64,000 nucleotides of DNA from Phymatolithon calcareum (taxonomy: Eukaryota; Rhodophyta; Florideophyceae; Hapalidiales): the NCBI GenBank assembly GCA_977006965.1, contig OZ345382.1, forward strand, positions 806,001 through 870,000, given 5' to 3'. This document shows, piece by piece, positions 43,284-53,780 of this stretch (positions are counted from its first letter, which is position 1; every line of letters begins with the position of its first letter). The notes beneath the pieces are model-generated. The model made no database searches and had not been told where the DNA came from. It was given only the letters and a program-made list of their open reading frames with translations. Made by a program: the position numbers and the translations under genes.

Positions 43284-45523
43284 CTACTCTCCTTCTAATA
43301 TCTCCTTAATTCGAATTTCTCTCGCTGTGAGGGCCCGAGTAAGTCTTTTGCATTCATATTCCGTTTCTTGGTCCATCTTCATAGCCCGTAGCATACGTTG
43401 CAACACGATAAGCTCCACCACAGCACCAGTCCCAAAGTATTTCGCCAGAATGGATTTTCTCCACAAAAGAACTCTGTTGAAAATGACTCTCAGGCATCTC
43501 AACCGCACAGTTCTGTCCCTTATATATAGCACTCCTTGTAAGTCGTTCGGAACGCCGATCGGGATTTTAACTGTCCGACCCTCTTCTTACAACGACCAGA
43601 CTTTGACTGTTGCTTGTAGGCGTCGCTTTTTTGACACCATTCCTTCTTCCGCTTGTTTCAGAGCTTCTTTAAGGTGTTCCTCTTCCCCGAGATACCCAAT
43701 GTCCTCTGATACGTCTTCCAGATCTTCTTCTTTTCCCTGGTATTCTTCTGAAAGCTCCAGGAACTTCCTCCGTCTTACCAAGCTTAAGACGAAGCTTTCA
43801 GCCTGGTGCATTCTCCTCATCTGTGGGCTGGCGAGACGGCAGAGCACTCGCATTCTCTCCCTTCGATACTCGGCATATTTTCCGAAGACGTATCTGTAGA
43901 AAAGACCTTTTGCTGCTTCAATTGCCGATAGTAGTGGTTTCGTGATCGGTGTCAGGTGAATAGCATACTCCCATTTGGGGAGAATCAACGACTTGAAAAT
44001 CCTGATGCACGTGGTTGGTTAGAGTCCTTTGACGTTCAAGCCAATTTGGCGGAGTTTGTGTATGCATCCCTTCACATTCCGAGCTCTTGAGATTGCTGTA
44101 TCGTCGGTGACTCCGTTGCTGTTCATACTGATCCCGAGGTAGGACAGTCTCCAGGCCTGGTGCAGCTCTTTTCCTGCAAGGAAGAATTTCTTCTTTGGGA
44201 GTCCTTTGTACTTAAGGACTTCGCTCTTTCCTGGCTTCGTGTTCCATTTCATGGAGTTCTCGGCTGCCCATTTCGTAGATTTGTCCAATAGTACCTGCAA
44301 TCCTTTTGCATTCTTTGCCTGAAGAAGAACGTCATCCGCAAATAGCTGCGCTGGATGGTCAGACACTGTTCTTGTTACTTGGGCGGCAGCTTCCGCGAAC
44401 GTATCCATGAATATGTTATATAGGCACGGACTAAGCGGGGAGCCCTGCGGAACACCTCGGTCGATAATGCACCATGTTTTCGTTTCATCTCCTGGCGACG
44501 TGATCCACGACGGTTTCATCAGGTAAGATACCATCTTTGTTATGTGCTCCGGCAACTTTTTCTTCAGTCGCTCGAGGAGGATATCCCTCGGGACGCTGCC
44601 ATACGCTGCTGACAAGTCAAGTACAGCAACGAACGGGTGACCATTTTGCATAGTATTCTTTGCGCGAAGTATGGCCAAATATGTGCTCTTGTCTCTCCAA
44701 AAACCCAGTTGTGCTCTGTTAAACCGGTAGTGGACCACTACTAGTGGTCCCTTATGTGTGAGTCTAGGGCGGAATCGATTATCTTCCTGACCTGACCTTA
44801 TTCCCTGTAGTTGGCCGCAATGTGTGCTGGCCCTTTCTTGTAGAGGGGAATAAGTGTCGCTTGCCGCCATTGTCGTGGGAGGCAACTCAGTCTCCCGCAT
44901 TTCTCCCACAGAACCAGAATCAATTCGAATCCGGCCTCCTTGTTTGCGTGTAGCATCTCCACAGCAACGCCGTCTGGGCCCACAGCTTTTCCTCTTGGCG
45001 CTCTGTTAAAGGCTCTTCGAAGATGCCTCCTCATTGCTCTGTTAACCGTAAACCTTTCAAGGGTCACATTACAATCCTTCTCCGCTTTGCACACATTCGA
45101 GATGTACGCGGAAAACTTGCTCGGGTGTACTGGGGCTCCTAGGGCCCGGTTCGTACCAATTCGTCGCTCCTTGGACTTCATAACCTTACTCGCGACATTT
45201 GCAGCCTCAGTGGGGCCCATCTTCTCGATTCCTTCTATATATTTTTCAAATTGGTCCTCCTTCGATTTCCGTACCTTTTTCTGAATCAGCGCTTTGACTT
45301 TTTTCAGCTCACCTTTGTCCTCTTGGAGACCCATCCTTTATACCCTTTTGTAAATTCTTGTTCTTTTCTTGGCTAATTGATCGAGCTCTCTGTTCCAGAA
45401 CGTCTTGTATCGTCCCGGCCTGGGCTTGTCGGGGGTCCAGGGCTTTTTGATCTTGACGCATAGACTTTTGTACCAAGCATTAAGGTCATCTTCATTGATA
45501 CAAGCGCGCAGTCTTTGGATCAT
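43284..45523 (-). pseudogene. LINE-B reverse transcriptase, frameshifted
   Basis: Pieces at 45338-45523, 44798-45334, 44019-44909, 43587-43988 and 43284-43532 together form one polyprotein. It has the pre-fingers region with GKAVGPDGVAVEML and LYKKGPAH, then VAVLDLSAAYGS, GVPQGSPLSPCLYN, the catalytic FADDVLL, and the C-terminal region. One break coincides with a small palindrome at 44733-44752 that is missing from LINE-A. Stops after LNVKGL and GVLYIR-type positions add to the damage. It is not functional. Confidence 0.9.
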
Positions 45524-45835
45524 GTCTGGGGCCCACGACGATATTTCCGCACTGGCTTGTGCCGCCCGTTTTGGGCATTTCCTTGCTGCTCTTCATATGA
45601 ACTTTTCCTTCTGCTGTGCGACAATTTTGTGATTCAAGAATCGCATTCGAACCGGTGTGTGCTCTGTGTTACCATCCCATGGTCCGTTCTGAACATACGG
45701 AACTTCAGCTTCCGCTGACTTTGTAAGAAATATGTCGATATTGCTTCTCCCTTGATTTGTCACGAATGTGGGGCTGCTCGCAGTCCTTATTCTCCAGTTG
45801 TGCCTCCCTGCCCACGATACAATCTTGGTCCCTCT

Positions 45836-46294
45836 TCAGTTTCCCTTATGGTCCCAAAGTCTGTGTCTCGCGTTCAGGTCACCCATGATGACAGCTTTTC
45901 CACGGCAGTACTTGCGGAGGTAAGCGAGACATGTGTCGTAGTCTTCTTGTTTGGCTAAAGGCGAAATGTACACAACGGCCATGGTTATGTTTGAGATATT
46001 CGCCACCACTGCTTGGTACACTTTTGTCGCTGTCTTGAAGAGCACCCTTGTGGGTGTTCCTGACCTAGTTATGAGTGCAACTCCACCACGAGGTCTATCT
46101 CCTCCTTCCTGTGGTCTTGTAGCGCAAATTTGGTCATAGTTAACCCTTATCGCAGTGTCTTCTTTTTGGAATTTCTCACAGAGCCCCAATACCTGTATGT
46201 GATGCCGTTCCATCAGGGCTTCAACCATGGCTGGTGTTTCCGACGAGCCTTCCACGTTGAAAGTACATAATTCAATGCGGTTTCCTATGATCAT
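45836..46294 (-). pseudogene. LINE-B endonuclease (EEP family), truncated
   Basis: An ATG-started 152-residue frame shows the exonuclease-endonuclease-phosphatase order. LCTFNVEG carries the metal-site asparagine, LCEKF the position of the catalytic glutamate, VYISPL follows in the middle, and GDLNARH is the central catalytic motif. It ends at a stop before the final SDH motif, so the second half is out of frame. In LINEs this enzyme nicks the target DNA to prime reverse transcription. Confidence 0.88.
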
Positions 46295-46604
46295 TGTTCC
46301 TCATTTCCTTCAGCTTCCCTGTGCGATGCTGGTGGGTGGATTCCTTTGCCGTCTTCTACGACGGTTTGTTGGCTGTTTTCGGAGAGATGCGACAGAGTAT
46401 GCATGCTGACAAAGTATGCTAGCACTCAGGTTAGTAGCACAACGGACAATTGCTGACAATCCGTGATTATCAGAGACACCTACCGACACTTAGCGATAAC
46501 GGACACTTAGGAACACTTAGCGAACACACCGTTTCAATAGCCTTAGCATAGTATATTAGACCAGAGACACTCCTACAGAGATAGATAGCTAAGTCAAGTT
46601 TACC
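46295..46604. other. 5' flank of LINE-B, unassigned
   Basis: Contains three close copies of gacacttag near 46472-46515. It may be LINE-B leader sequence or composite-repeat sequence lost from copy 1. Confidence 0.35.
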
Positions 46605-47210
46605 GTGTCAGTACACTCTACGATCCATCGATTGAGGTCCTTCATCTGGGCTCTGAACTCAGAGATTAACCGAACAGGACTATTCTGGGAGCGCCCCAGA
46701 ATATCTCCGAATCGCATTCTCCTCGTCTCCACATCACACGTCGTGAGCGTCGTGGATTCCGGATGCAAGAATTGCGAGAGCCCCCATCATCATGACAGCT
46801 CGTTGTATCCACGGATACCAATTTCGGCGAAGCCAAGGTACACAATTCCGGACACTTTCCTAGTCGCGATCCAAGAATTTCTGGAAGTCGATGATTGGAA
46901 AACTCTGTCAGCAGACGGCCTCAAACGCTGGAGAGCAAAATTGTAATACGACGATGGTTCATACCCGATGGACTTCCCTCCTGAGAAAAGGATAAGAGGG
47001 AAGATCAGCATGCTCAAACAAATGCACAAAAAGAAGTCTTATCTTTCTTCAGAGATAGAGTCCGAGTTATTCTTATCTGCACTGAATACGCTACTTTCGA
47101 GCAACGTGTCCATCTCGGCAGACAGACTTGCGAAAATGTCTTCATATTTCTCATCCGGAGCACATTTTGCTCCTAGGAATACTTCTAAAATCGGCCAGAG
47201 AGCTGCATAG
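46605..47210 (+). pseudogene. composite-repeat ORF 2 (copy 2), frameshifted
   Basis: The first part (46605-46946) ends EFLEVDDWKTLSADGLKRW. After a frameshift, 46968-47210 continues with DFPPEKRIRGKISMLKQMHK and ends KIGQRAA, as in copy 1. The longer N-terminal part exists only here. The protein is basic and of unknown family. Confidence 0.5.
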
Positions 47211-47269
47211 CAGAATGAATAATCCCTTCAATAGTATCATAAAATCGAACAAAAATCCAAGGAAAACCT

Positions 47270-47705
47270 GTTGAGGATACACATCCTTGATATAAGTACT
47301 AACCGCGCAAATAAATGTTCTAAGTTCGATTCCGGCTTAGCACACCACATTACAAGGCAAATTATCGAATCACAAGGACAAGTATAACACGACCACCACG
47401 TTTACAACACAAATTCAAGCAACAAAGCAATACACGGTCAAGGTCAGCCACAAACCTGAAGCAAATATACAACGAAAACAACGGTGCTCAAGATTTCCAG
47501 TTCAAAAACTTCTCCCAAGAAATTAGTCTTCCCCATTCATCAGGGGTGCGGGGAAGTGTTGAAGATACACATCGCTTCGCTCATTTCACCTCTCTTTCTA
47601 CATCCGTGATTTCTTCTATTAGACATTTGTTTGGAAACACATACTTGTTGAGGATACACATCCTTGATACACATTACATCATAGGACCAGACATGTTCCT
47701 GATTA
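47270..47705. other. unexplained insertion flank left of the Gypsy element
   Basis: Absent from copy 1 between 27742 and 27753. The string tgttgaggatacacatcc occurs at 47270 and 47646, and a variant at about 47555. Together with 53457-53530 on the other side it is probably a host element into which the Gypsy element inserted. I could not identify it. Confidence 0.4.
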
Positions 47706-47710
47706 GAGAC

Positions 47711-48097
47711 TAATGCTGTTGGTAGCAAGTGAGAGAAATTGTTTTTGAAGAACTCTGGCTCCCGTCAGTTTACTGTGAGCGGAAGCCCGTTAAGTACGTA
47801 ATGTCAAGTGGTCTAATCTAGGTAAAATTCGATGTTCCAGAATAGGGAACAACTGCAACCCAAAAGGCAAGGGTATGCGCTTTTGGTTCAAACTGAATGA
47901 ATCAACGGTACAATCCAACTATGGGTGCTGATGACGTGGCAACCCAACTTGGTACATCCGGACAGCAATTGTTGAATGCTCCTGGGAGCGCAAGTGTGCC
48001 GGATTGAAGTGTTTCCGATGCGTAAATCTTGGCATGGGAATTGATTCTAGGTGACCGAAATAGGCCAGGGCCATCATACTTGTGGATCCTGGCAGTA
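47711..48097 (-). repeat. 3' LTR of the Gypsy element
   Basis: 387 bp. On the minus strand it starts TACTGCC and ends GCATTA, a 6-bp imperfect inverted repeat that differs from the usual TG...CA ends. Confidence 0.93.
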
Positions 48098-48120
48098 GTC
48101 CTCTCTTTCAAAGAGGTGAC
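48098..48120 (-). promoter_or_regulatory. polypurine tract
   Basis: Immediately before the 3' LTR the minus strand reads gaaagagagga, a purine run suited to priming second-strand synthesis. Confidence 0.6.
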
Positions 48121-48126
48121 CATGAC

Positions 48127-51100
48127 TTATTGAAGGCTGTTCTTTGCCTTTCGCGCCATGCTCTTGTTTGGATGTTTTTTGAGGAATGCGGATAGCAAAC
48201 TCGGAACGTCCTCGTGCATTGCACTGATAGGTTCCCATGTCGGGTCTTCGTGCTCGAAACCCTTCCACTGGGTTTTGACCTCGTGCAGCTCTGATGCTGT
48301 ATTGAATCGCAGGTCCAGTAATTTCTCGATAGTTTGAAAATGGGGATCATTGTGAGCAGCGGAGTCCAGAAGATTTTCGGTAACATCCAGCTGGGAGTCT
48401 GCGTAAAACTTCAGCCTATTTGCATGCACCAATGCATGTTTGAGCGTCACGAGGTCTTGGACTTCAAAAATAAATTCGGAGGCAGCTCTTGTGACTCTTC
48501 TGGGGCCTTTCCATTTCACGCGCAGCTTATGTCCGTCCTTTGAAATTCTTTGAGCGACCAGTACAAAGTCACCTTTGTCAAAATTTGCTGGTTGAACCTG
48601 CGTCTTGGCGTTATGACGCTTGACGGCGTCCTGCCTTCTCCTTGTTTTTACCTCTGAAACATCCTTGTGAATGTCTGTAAGAGCAGCTTCAAGAATATCC
48701 ATCTTAATAATCCGCTGGGCCTTCACGAACTCAATAGTTTGCGGAACAGCAGAAGATGAAGGAAGCAAAGTACGTAAAGGGTTGTCTGCTGGGAGCCCCG
48801 TAAAAGCAGTGATCGGTGCCCTTCCTCCCAAACTTTCTCGAACGCTGTGGTTCAGAGTGCTCTGTAACAGAGGTAGTATGAGGGGCCACTCATTCTCAGC
48901 CATTCGGAACTCAGACAAAAGTGCCCGACATGCCCTCAGAACTTCTCTGCAAACACTTTCGACAGTTCCATTCGCTTGTGGGCAGTACGGCGTGGTGTAA
49001 TGATGATGAGCATGGAGTTTGCGGTTGAGAAGAGTCATCAGGGTGTTTTTAAAGTGGCTCCCACGATCCGAAACCCATGTTGTCGCCACACCAAAGGAGG
49101 CAAACCATGAAAGAAGAGCTTGTGCGGTGGTCTCTGCGTCTGCATGCTCACAGGGAACGAGCCATACAAACGAGGATGCGTCATCCTTGATGATTAGCGT
49201 GTAGACGTGCTTCGTAGAGCTCTGATGCATGTACAAGAAATCGAAGTGCAAAAGCTCGTTCGGGGTGTCTGAGTGCATGGCATGACCCATGACTCGCGGA
49301 ATGCGTTGACCACCGATGGTCGCCATGCAGTGTAGACACGAATTGCAAAACGACGCAATATCCGAGCGCATACCAGTCCAGGTGAAGTGAGCTTTGATAC
49401 TGTCGTGGGTGGTTGTGACGCCTCTGTGTCCGGCCCTTCCGCAATGCCCTATGACGCAAAGGCGAAACTGCAGATGAACAGCAGCCGCAGGAATCCAGAC
49501 GACTGAGTTTTCGTTTTTGTAAATGCGATTTTCTGAGCGCAAGGAACGGCCATTATATTGGTGGGTAAAACCATCCGGTAGGCTCTCGTCCCCCCTCTCG
49601 AGTGCTGCTGCTTGTGCGTCAGATATGTCTTTTGCTGACGGCCATTTGAAGTCGGGATCCAGATCCGGACAGAGAGGAGCTGCAAACAGTGACGATATTG
49701 ACATGCGTCGCGTTTTCTGAGATTCATCTTGCTGGTTGTCATCCGATGCTCCCCATCTTGAGAGAAGATCTGCCCAGGAATTTAGCTCGCCCGGAATGTG
49801 CATGACCGTATACCGAAACTGGGATAGTTTCAGGCTCCACCTCTCAATTTTTCCAGCAACGTGTTTTGATATTTGCGGGTTAGTTGCGTGGGGATTGAAT
49901 AGATAAACCAAGTTCTTATGATCTGTGAACATGAAAAATCCATCAGGGCGCAACAGAATGAAGTCCAGACGAATCACGGATTGTACAATGGCAAACGCCT
50001 CTTTCTCAGCTGTGGACCATCTTGAGCTCGATCCCTTAAAATGACCTGATAAAAAGGATAAAGGCTCATGATTTTGTTCGGAAAAATCCAGATCAATGTC
50101 CGTTTGCGGGATTTGGGTCAGAATTCCCGACCAGCTCTCGTCAGAAGCATCCGTAAATAGGCACAGGACCTTCTTAGGGTCCGGATGAGCGAGAGTTGCC
50201 GAATTGTGCAGGCACTGCTTCAGTTTTTCAAAGGCACGCAGCTCCACATCGCCAAACTCAGCACTTGTCAAAAGTACTTTTGCGACTGCGCTCTTAGTGC
50301 GCCGGCTTGCCTTGCCATAAACCTTCTCCAAAGCTGTCAGTAGAGGAGAGACAGTGCGTGCGTAGTCTGGAATTGTGCTTCGCATCCAGTTTGATGCACA
50401 AACAAATTGCTGCAGATCTGCACCAGTAGTTGGCGCAGGCATTCGAAGCAGCGCATCTAGACGAGTGGGATCCAGACGAATCCCATCCTTATTGATTATT
50501 CGACCGCACCACTTGACAACGACAAGGAACAGCTTGCATTTCTTTGCATGCAGCTTAAGCCCAGCCGTGCGGCAGATTTCAAAGAATTTTCCGAGAATTT
50601 CCAGAAGATCTTTTCCAGTTTTGCAGTGGAATAGTAAGTCGTCCAGCCATTGCAAGATATAATCTCTGATCGGGATGCACAGCTGCTGTATGGTGCTCTG
50701 AAAGTAAGATGTAGCATTCGTCTGGCCATGCAATACCCGAGTTGGCGTGAATACTCCATCCGGAGTGATAAAACTCTGGCATTCTTGTGATTCCTCGTCC
50801 AGTCCGAGCTGCCAATAGCCATGACATAAGTCAATGGACGCATAGCAAGTGTCTCCGACGAGTTCAGCCGTTACGCTCTCCAGGTTAGGCATTGGCCATA
50901 TGTGTGGGACAGTTTGGCTGTTCACAGGTCGCAAGTCCACTGTGAACCGGTATTGTTCAGGTCCTGCCTTAGGTACAATGAGTGGTGCGCAGGCCCATTG
51001 GCTACTATTGTTTGGACGTATAAGGCCCAGGCGAAGCAACTCATCCACTTTCTTGCGCAGGAAAGCGGCTTGCGGAGGTGAGTACTTGCGCACTCTCACC

Positions 51101-53004
51101 GACACTGGTTTAGCATCTTGTTTGAGGCGGATTTTCATGGGCGGCACTGAAGCGGGTGGATCAGCTCCCATTTTGGTCCTGAAAATGACCGTGTAGCTCC
51201 ATACGAGATTTCGAAGATCTTCGTGTAGCTTGTCTGGAAGACCATTTCCTATAGCGTCTTCGATCATGGTTTCGAGGCAGACCTTCGTTATTGCCACGTC
51301 ATCCTCGCCAGGTTCCAGGTCCAGATCAGTCGGTATGGGATCATCATCAGCAAAGTCTCCGTAAAATAAGGGAGACACACTTTCAGGTAGAGTGTTTTCG
51401 GCCACGGAATTGTTCGTCAACGGTAGCACAGGATTATCATCCGTTTCTTCGTAGAGAATAGGTACGTCCGCCGGAGTTTCATCGTCATCCAATGATTTAG
51501 ACTGCTCTTTCTGCGTATCTGCAGAGAGCATCAAGCGTGACAGACGGCCAGGGTTTGTTGGAGGAACTATTCCGACCTCTGACTCAGTGGGGTCGAAGAA
51601 TCCGATGTGCGAGAAGTCCTTATCGTGGAAGTTTGATCTGACTGCCGCGAAATGCTTATCCAAGTCGAATCCTGTAGCCCGAAGAACTGGTCGTCCGATG
51701 AGAATTTCGTCCATTGGTTCGTCAAACACGAGATATTCAATGTTTCGTAGTCGGAAAGAACCCTCTGCAACAAAAAGTGTTGTTGAAATTCGCGCTTTGG
51801 AGCGCGCATTAAAAGTTCTTTTCTCACCATCATCATCAATGTTGAGTGCGAGCCCGACTGTAACTGGCTCTCGAAGAGGAAGGACTTGGACAAATACTCC
51901 AGCGTCGGCACATTGCTGTAAATGGTCGGATGACAGGGCTGAATGGTCTGCTCCATAGTCGCCATTTACGACGACGTTAATGACGTCCGCCAATTTAGCT
52001 TTAAAACGACCAGATCCAACCCCAGGAGCAAGGTTGGCTGTCGACGTCTTCGGTTCGGAATGAATAGCGCTGACCTTCGCTTTGCGAATTTCGGCTGCTT
52101 TCTTCTCCTCCCTGTACTTGCGAAGGAACTCAACTTTTTCAGCCTCGGTTGATATGGCGCAGTTCTTGATCAGCTCTCGTTTGTCGCACTTTGGATTGAG
52201 ACATTTTGGGAGCTGCTTTTCAAATGCGCTGCTCTCCTTCTGAACTCTAGTACTGGGCCTCCTTGTTGATGATTCTTTTGAAACCACAGGCTGAGCAACA
52301 GGGCTTTTTTGCCTCCCGACCGATGTGGAAGCCATTATTCCGTTTGATTTTGCCTCTTTCCGTGCTTCCGGCTTGAGAGGAGCAAATTCTTCGCATGCGA
52401 TTGCTCTATCAATGACGTGCTTGTAAAACTTAGCCCAGTCTTTCCTTAGGCTTTTGTGTCCCAACTCGAGGTCATTCTCGACTTTAAATTTGAGAGCATG
52501 TGGTTTTAGGAGCTCGCAGATATGGGAAATCGCAAGCTTCGGGTTAGTGGAAATAATGTCCCATTTGCGGGATCTTAGGAATGTGCGATAGTCCATGAAT
52601 AATGACATGATACGAAGCTCCGGATCTGGCTCGTTCGTATTCATGCGGACACTGGACTTCACCGCAGCGTTAACATCTTCTATTGACAGCGAAGAAAGCT
52701 GAACATCATCTTTCTTTGACAGCCAATTGAGAAGTACCCCGTCAGAGAGGCTATCCACGGAGCTCACGGACTCAAATTCACCAAACTCGACAAGAGAAAG
52801 TAGAAGGTCGGGATCGATACAAGACTTTGCGGAGAGTGCGGAAACGTTCGCTCCAGATGCCTTTGCATCCTCAATGCGAGCCAAGTAACGCTCCCGTTCA
52901 CGAAGGAATGTGTGAATGTTTTTCCGTCCAAGCTTCCGGAGCTCCGGGTGATTGATAGGAGTGAACACAGGTTGTCCGGCAGATGGGCCATTGGTAGTCG
53001 CCAT
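48127..53004 (-). CDS. Gag-Pol polyprotein of the Gypsy element
   Basis: The ATG at 53004 gives about 1,625 residues, although the frame is open from inside the 5' LTR. Numbered from the open-frame start, the order is a Gag-like region (to about 300), a short cysteine cluster without a classic zinc knuckle, and an aspartic protease near 374 reading GDYGADHS where DSGA or DTGA is usual. Then come reverse transcriptase with a QWLDDLLFH catalytic box (about 810), RNase H (FTDASDES near 980), integrase with an HHCC finger (HCGRAGHRG...CNSCLHC near 1214) and a DDE core, and a C-terminal chromodomain (WKGFEHEDPTWEP near 1610). Gag and Pol are one frame, so no frameshift is needed. The protease Tyr and the Trp before LDD are departures worth testing. 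Confidence 0.95.
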   Translation of the reverse strand: MATTNGPSAGQPVFTPINHPELRKLGRKNIHTFLRERERYLARIEDAKASGANVSALSAKSCIDPDLLLSLVEFGEFESVSSVDSLSDGVLLNWLSKKDDVQLSSLSIEDVNAAVKSSVRMNTNEPDPELRIMSLFMDYRTFLRSRKWDIISTNPKLAISHICELLKPHALKFKVENDLELGHKSLRKDWAKFYKHVIDRAIACEEFAPLKPEARKEAKSNGIMASTSVGRQKSPVAQPVVSKESSTRRPSTRVQKESSAFEKQLPKCLNPKCDKRELIKNCAISTEAEKVEFLRKYREEKKAAEIRKAKVSAIHSEPKTSTANLAPGVGSGRFKAKLADVINVVVNGDYGADHSALSSDHLQQCADAGVFVQVLPLREPVTVGLALNIDDDGEKRTFNARSKARISTTLFVAEGSFRLRNIEYLVFDEPMDEILIGRPVLRATGFDLDKHFAAVRSNFHDKDFSHIGFFDPTESEVGIVPPTNPGRLSRLMLSADTQKEQSKSLDDDETPADVPILYEETDDNPVLPLTNNSVAENTLPESVSPLFYGDFADDDPIPTDLDLEPGEDDVAITKVCLETMIEDAIGNGLPDKLHEDLRNLVWSYTVIFRTKMGADPPASVPPMKIRLKQDAKPVSVRVRKYSPPQAAFLRKKVDELLRLGLIRPNNSSQWACAPLIVPKAGPEQYRFTVDLRPVNSQTVPHIWPMPNLESVTAELVGDTCYASIDLCHGYWQLGLDEESQECQSFITPDGVFTPTRVLHGQTNATSYFQSTIQQLCIPIRDYILQWLDDLLFHCKTGKDLLEILGKFFEICRTAGLKLHAKKCKLFLVVVKWCGRIINKDGIRLDPTRLDALLRMPAPTTGADLQQFVCASNWMRSTIPDYARTVSPLLTALEKVYGKASRRTKSAVAKVLLTSAEFGDVELRAFEKLKQCLHNSATLAHPDPKKVLCLFTDASDESWSGILTQIPQTDIDLDFSEQNHEPLSFLSGHFKGSSSRWSTAEKEAFAIVQSVIRLDFILLRPDGFFMFTDHKNLVYLFNPHATNPQISKHVAGKIERWSLKLSQFRYTVMHIPGELNSWADLLSRWGASDDNQQDESQKTRRMSISSLFAAPLCPDLDPDFKWPSAKDISDAQAAALERGDESLPDGFTHQYNGRSLRSENRIYKNENSVVWIPAAAVHLQFRLCVIGHCGRAGHRGVTTTHDSIKAHFTWTGMRSDIASFCNSCLHCMATIGGQRIPRVMGHAMHSDTPNELLHFDFLYMHQSSTKHVYTLIIKDDASSFVWLVPCEHADAETTAQALLSWFASFGVATTWVSDRGSHFKNTLMTLLNRKLHAHHHYTTPYCPQANGTVESVCREVLRACRALLSEFRMAENEWPLILPLLQSTLNHSVRESLGGRAPITAFTGLPADNPLRTLLPSSSAVPQTIEFVKAQRIIKMDILEAALTDIHKDVSEVKTRRRQDAVKRHNAKTQVQPANFDKGDFVLVAQRISKDGHKLRVKWKGPRRVTRAASEFIFEVQDLVTLKHALVHANRLKFYADSQLDVTENLLDSAAHNDPHFQTIEKLLDLRFNTASELHEVKTQWKGFEHEDPTWEPISAMHEDVPSLLSAFLKKHPNKSMARKAKNSLQ

Positions 53005-53064
53005 TGCGGACTTGGTGTTCGTGCTACCACAAGAGCGCAGCTCTTGAAGAAGCGTAGTGATCAC

Positions 53065-53451
53065 TAATGCTGTTGGTAGCAAGTGAGAGAAATTGTTTTT
53101 GAAGAACTCTGGCTCCCGTCAGTTTACTGTGAGCGGAAGCCCGTTAAGTACGTAATGTCAAGTGGTCTAATCTAGGTAAAATTCGATGTTCCAGAATAGG
53201 GAACAACTGCAACCCAAAAGGCAAGGGTATGCGCTTTTGGTTCAAACTGAATGAATCAACGGTACAATCCAACTATGGGTGCTGATGACGTGGCAACCCA
53301 ACTTGGTACATCCGGACAGCAATTGTTGAATGCTCCTGGGAGCGCAAGTGTGCCGGATTGAAGTGTTTCCGATGCGTAAATCTTGGCATGGGAATTGATT
53401 CTAGGTGACCGAAATAGGCCAGGGCCATCATACTTGTGGATCCTGGCAGTA
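53065..53451 (-). repeat. 5' LTR of the Gypsy element
   Basis: 387 bp, same sequence as 47711-48097 as far as I can read. The ORF frame opens inside it, but the first ATG lies downstream. Confidence 0.93.
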
Positions 53452-53552
53452 GAGACACACATCTTTAGCCTAGTCGTCCTATCATATTGTCTCTACAAAA
53501 CCGCCATCATGGCGACAGTACATGATGAACTGTAATCCCAACTGCGTGGACT

Positions 53553-53579
53553 CAGGGGATAGTACATTACTATCCCCTG
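53553..53579. mobile_element. 27-bp palindromic insertion with 7-bp duplication
   Basis: CAGGGGATAGT and ACTATCCCCTG are exact inverted arms around acatt. The insertion is flanked by gtggact at 53546-53552 and 53580-53586. Copy 1 has an uninterrupted gtggact at about 27771-27777. The CAGGGG ends match the hAT MITE terminus, so it may be a hAT element reduced to its tips. Confidence 0.8.
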
Positions 53580-53643
53580 GTGGACTGCAACCCCTTCCCT
53601 GGAATAAGGTACTGTAATGAAATCCCCCTATACTAAAGCAAGT

Positions 53644-53780
53644 TTTTTTATTGCAATTTTTTTAAAGCCCCGCAGTCATACGAATATACGGGCAGGGCTT
53701 CCTCAGGTGCTGCCCTCGCTAGGGCGGCTCTGCTCTTATGTCTGGCATTCTATCTGAGACTCTAGCACGTATTCGGTTGT
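53644..53780 (-). mobile_element. 137-bp LINE 3' tail nested in Helitron A
   Basis: It is flanked by the 13-bp duplication tactaaagcaagt at 53631-53643 and 53781-53793. On the minus strand it is a diverged relative of the LINE-C tail (ggaagccctgcccgtat through ggggcttt). Confidence 0.9.

Larger units (their letters stand above)
43198..46294 (-). mobile_element. LINE-B: nearly complete non-LTR retrotransposon, degenerate
   Basis: Read on the minus strand it has an endonuclease start (46294), a linker, a reverse transcriptase, and a 3' end gagcttttaaaataaatc at about 43225 followed by an A/T-rich tail. The junction at 43198 is sharp against copy 1 (26510-26525). The 5' limit beyond 46294 is unclear. 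It shares its family with LINE-A. Confidence 0.85.
47711..53451 (-). mobile_element. Ty3/Gypsy chromovirus-type LTR retrotransposon, apparently intact
   Basis: The element is 5,741 bp with two 387-bp LTRs in which I see no differences. It has a 5-bp duplication gagac at 47706-47710 and 53452-53456, and one long uninterrupted ORF. Lack of LTR divergence and an intact frame indicate a recent insertion. No primer-binding site for a recognised tRNA was found beside the 5' LTR. Confidence 0.95.

Noticed and set aside
47328-47345. Pol III B box (gttcgattccgg)
   Set aside because: There is no A box at a suitable distance and no tRNA-like fold; the bases form a small local stem instead.
47270-47667. 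Pair of LTRs starting TGTTGAGGATACAC
   Set aside because: Similarity stops after about 24 bp, so the two strings are not the starts of two long terminal repeats.
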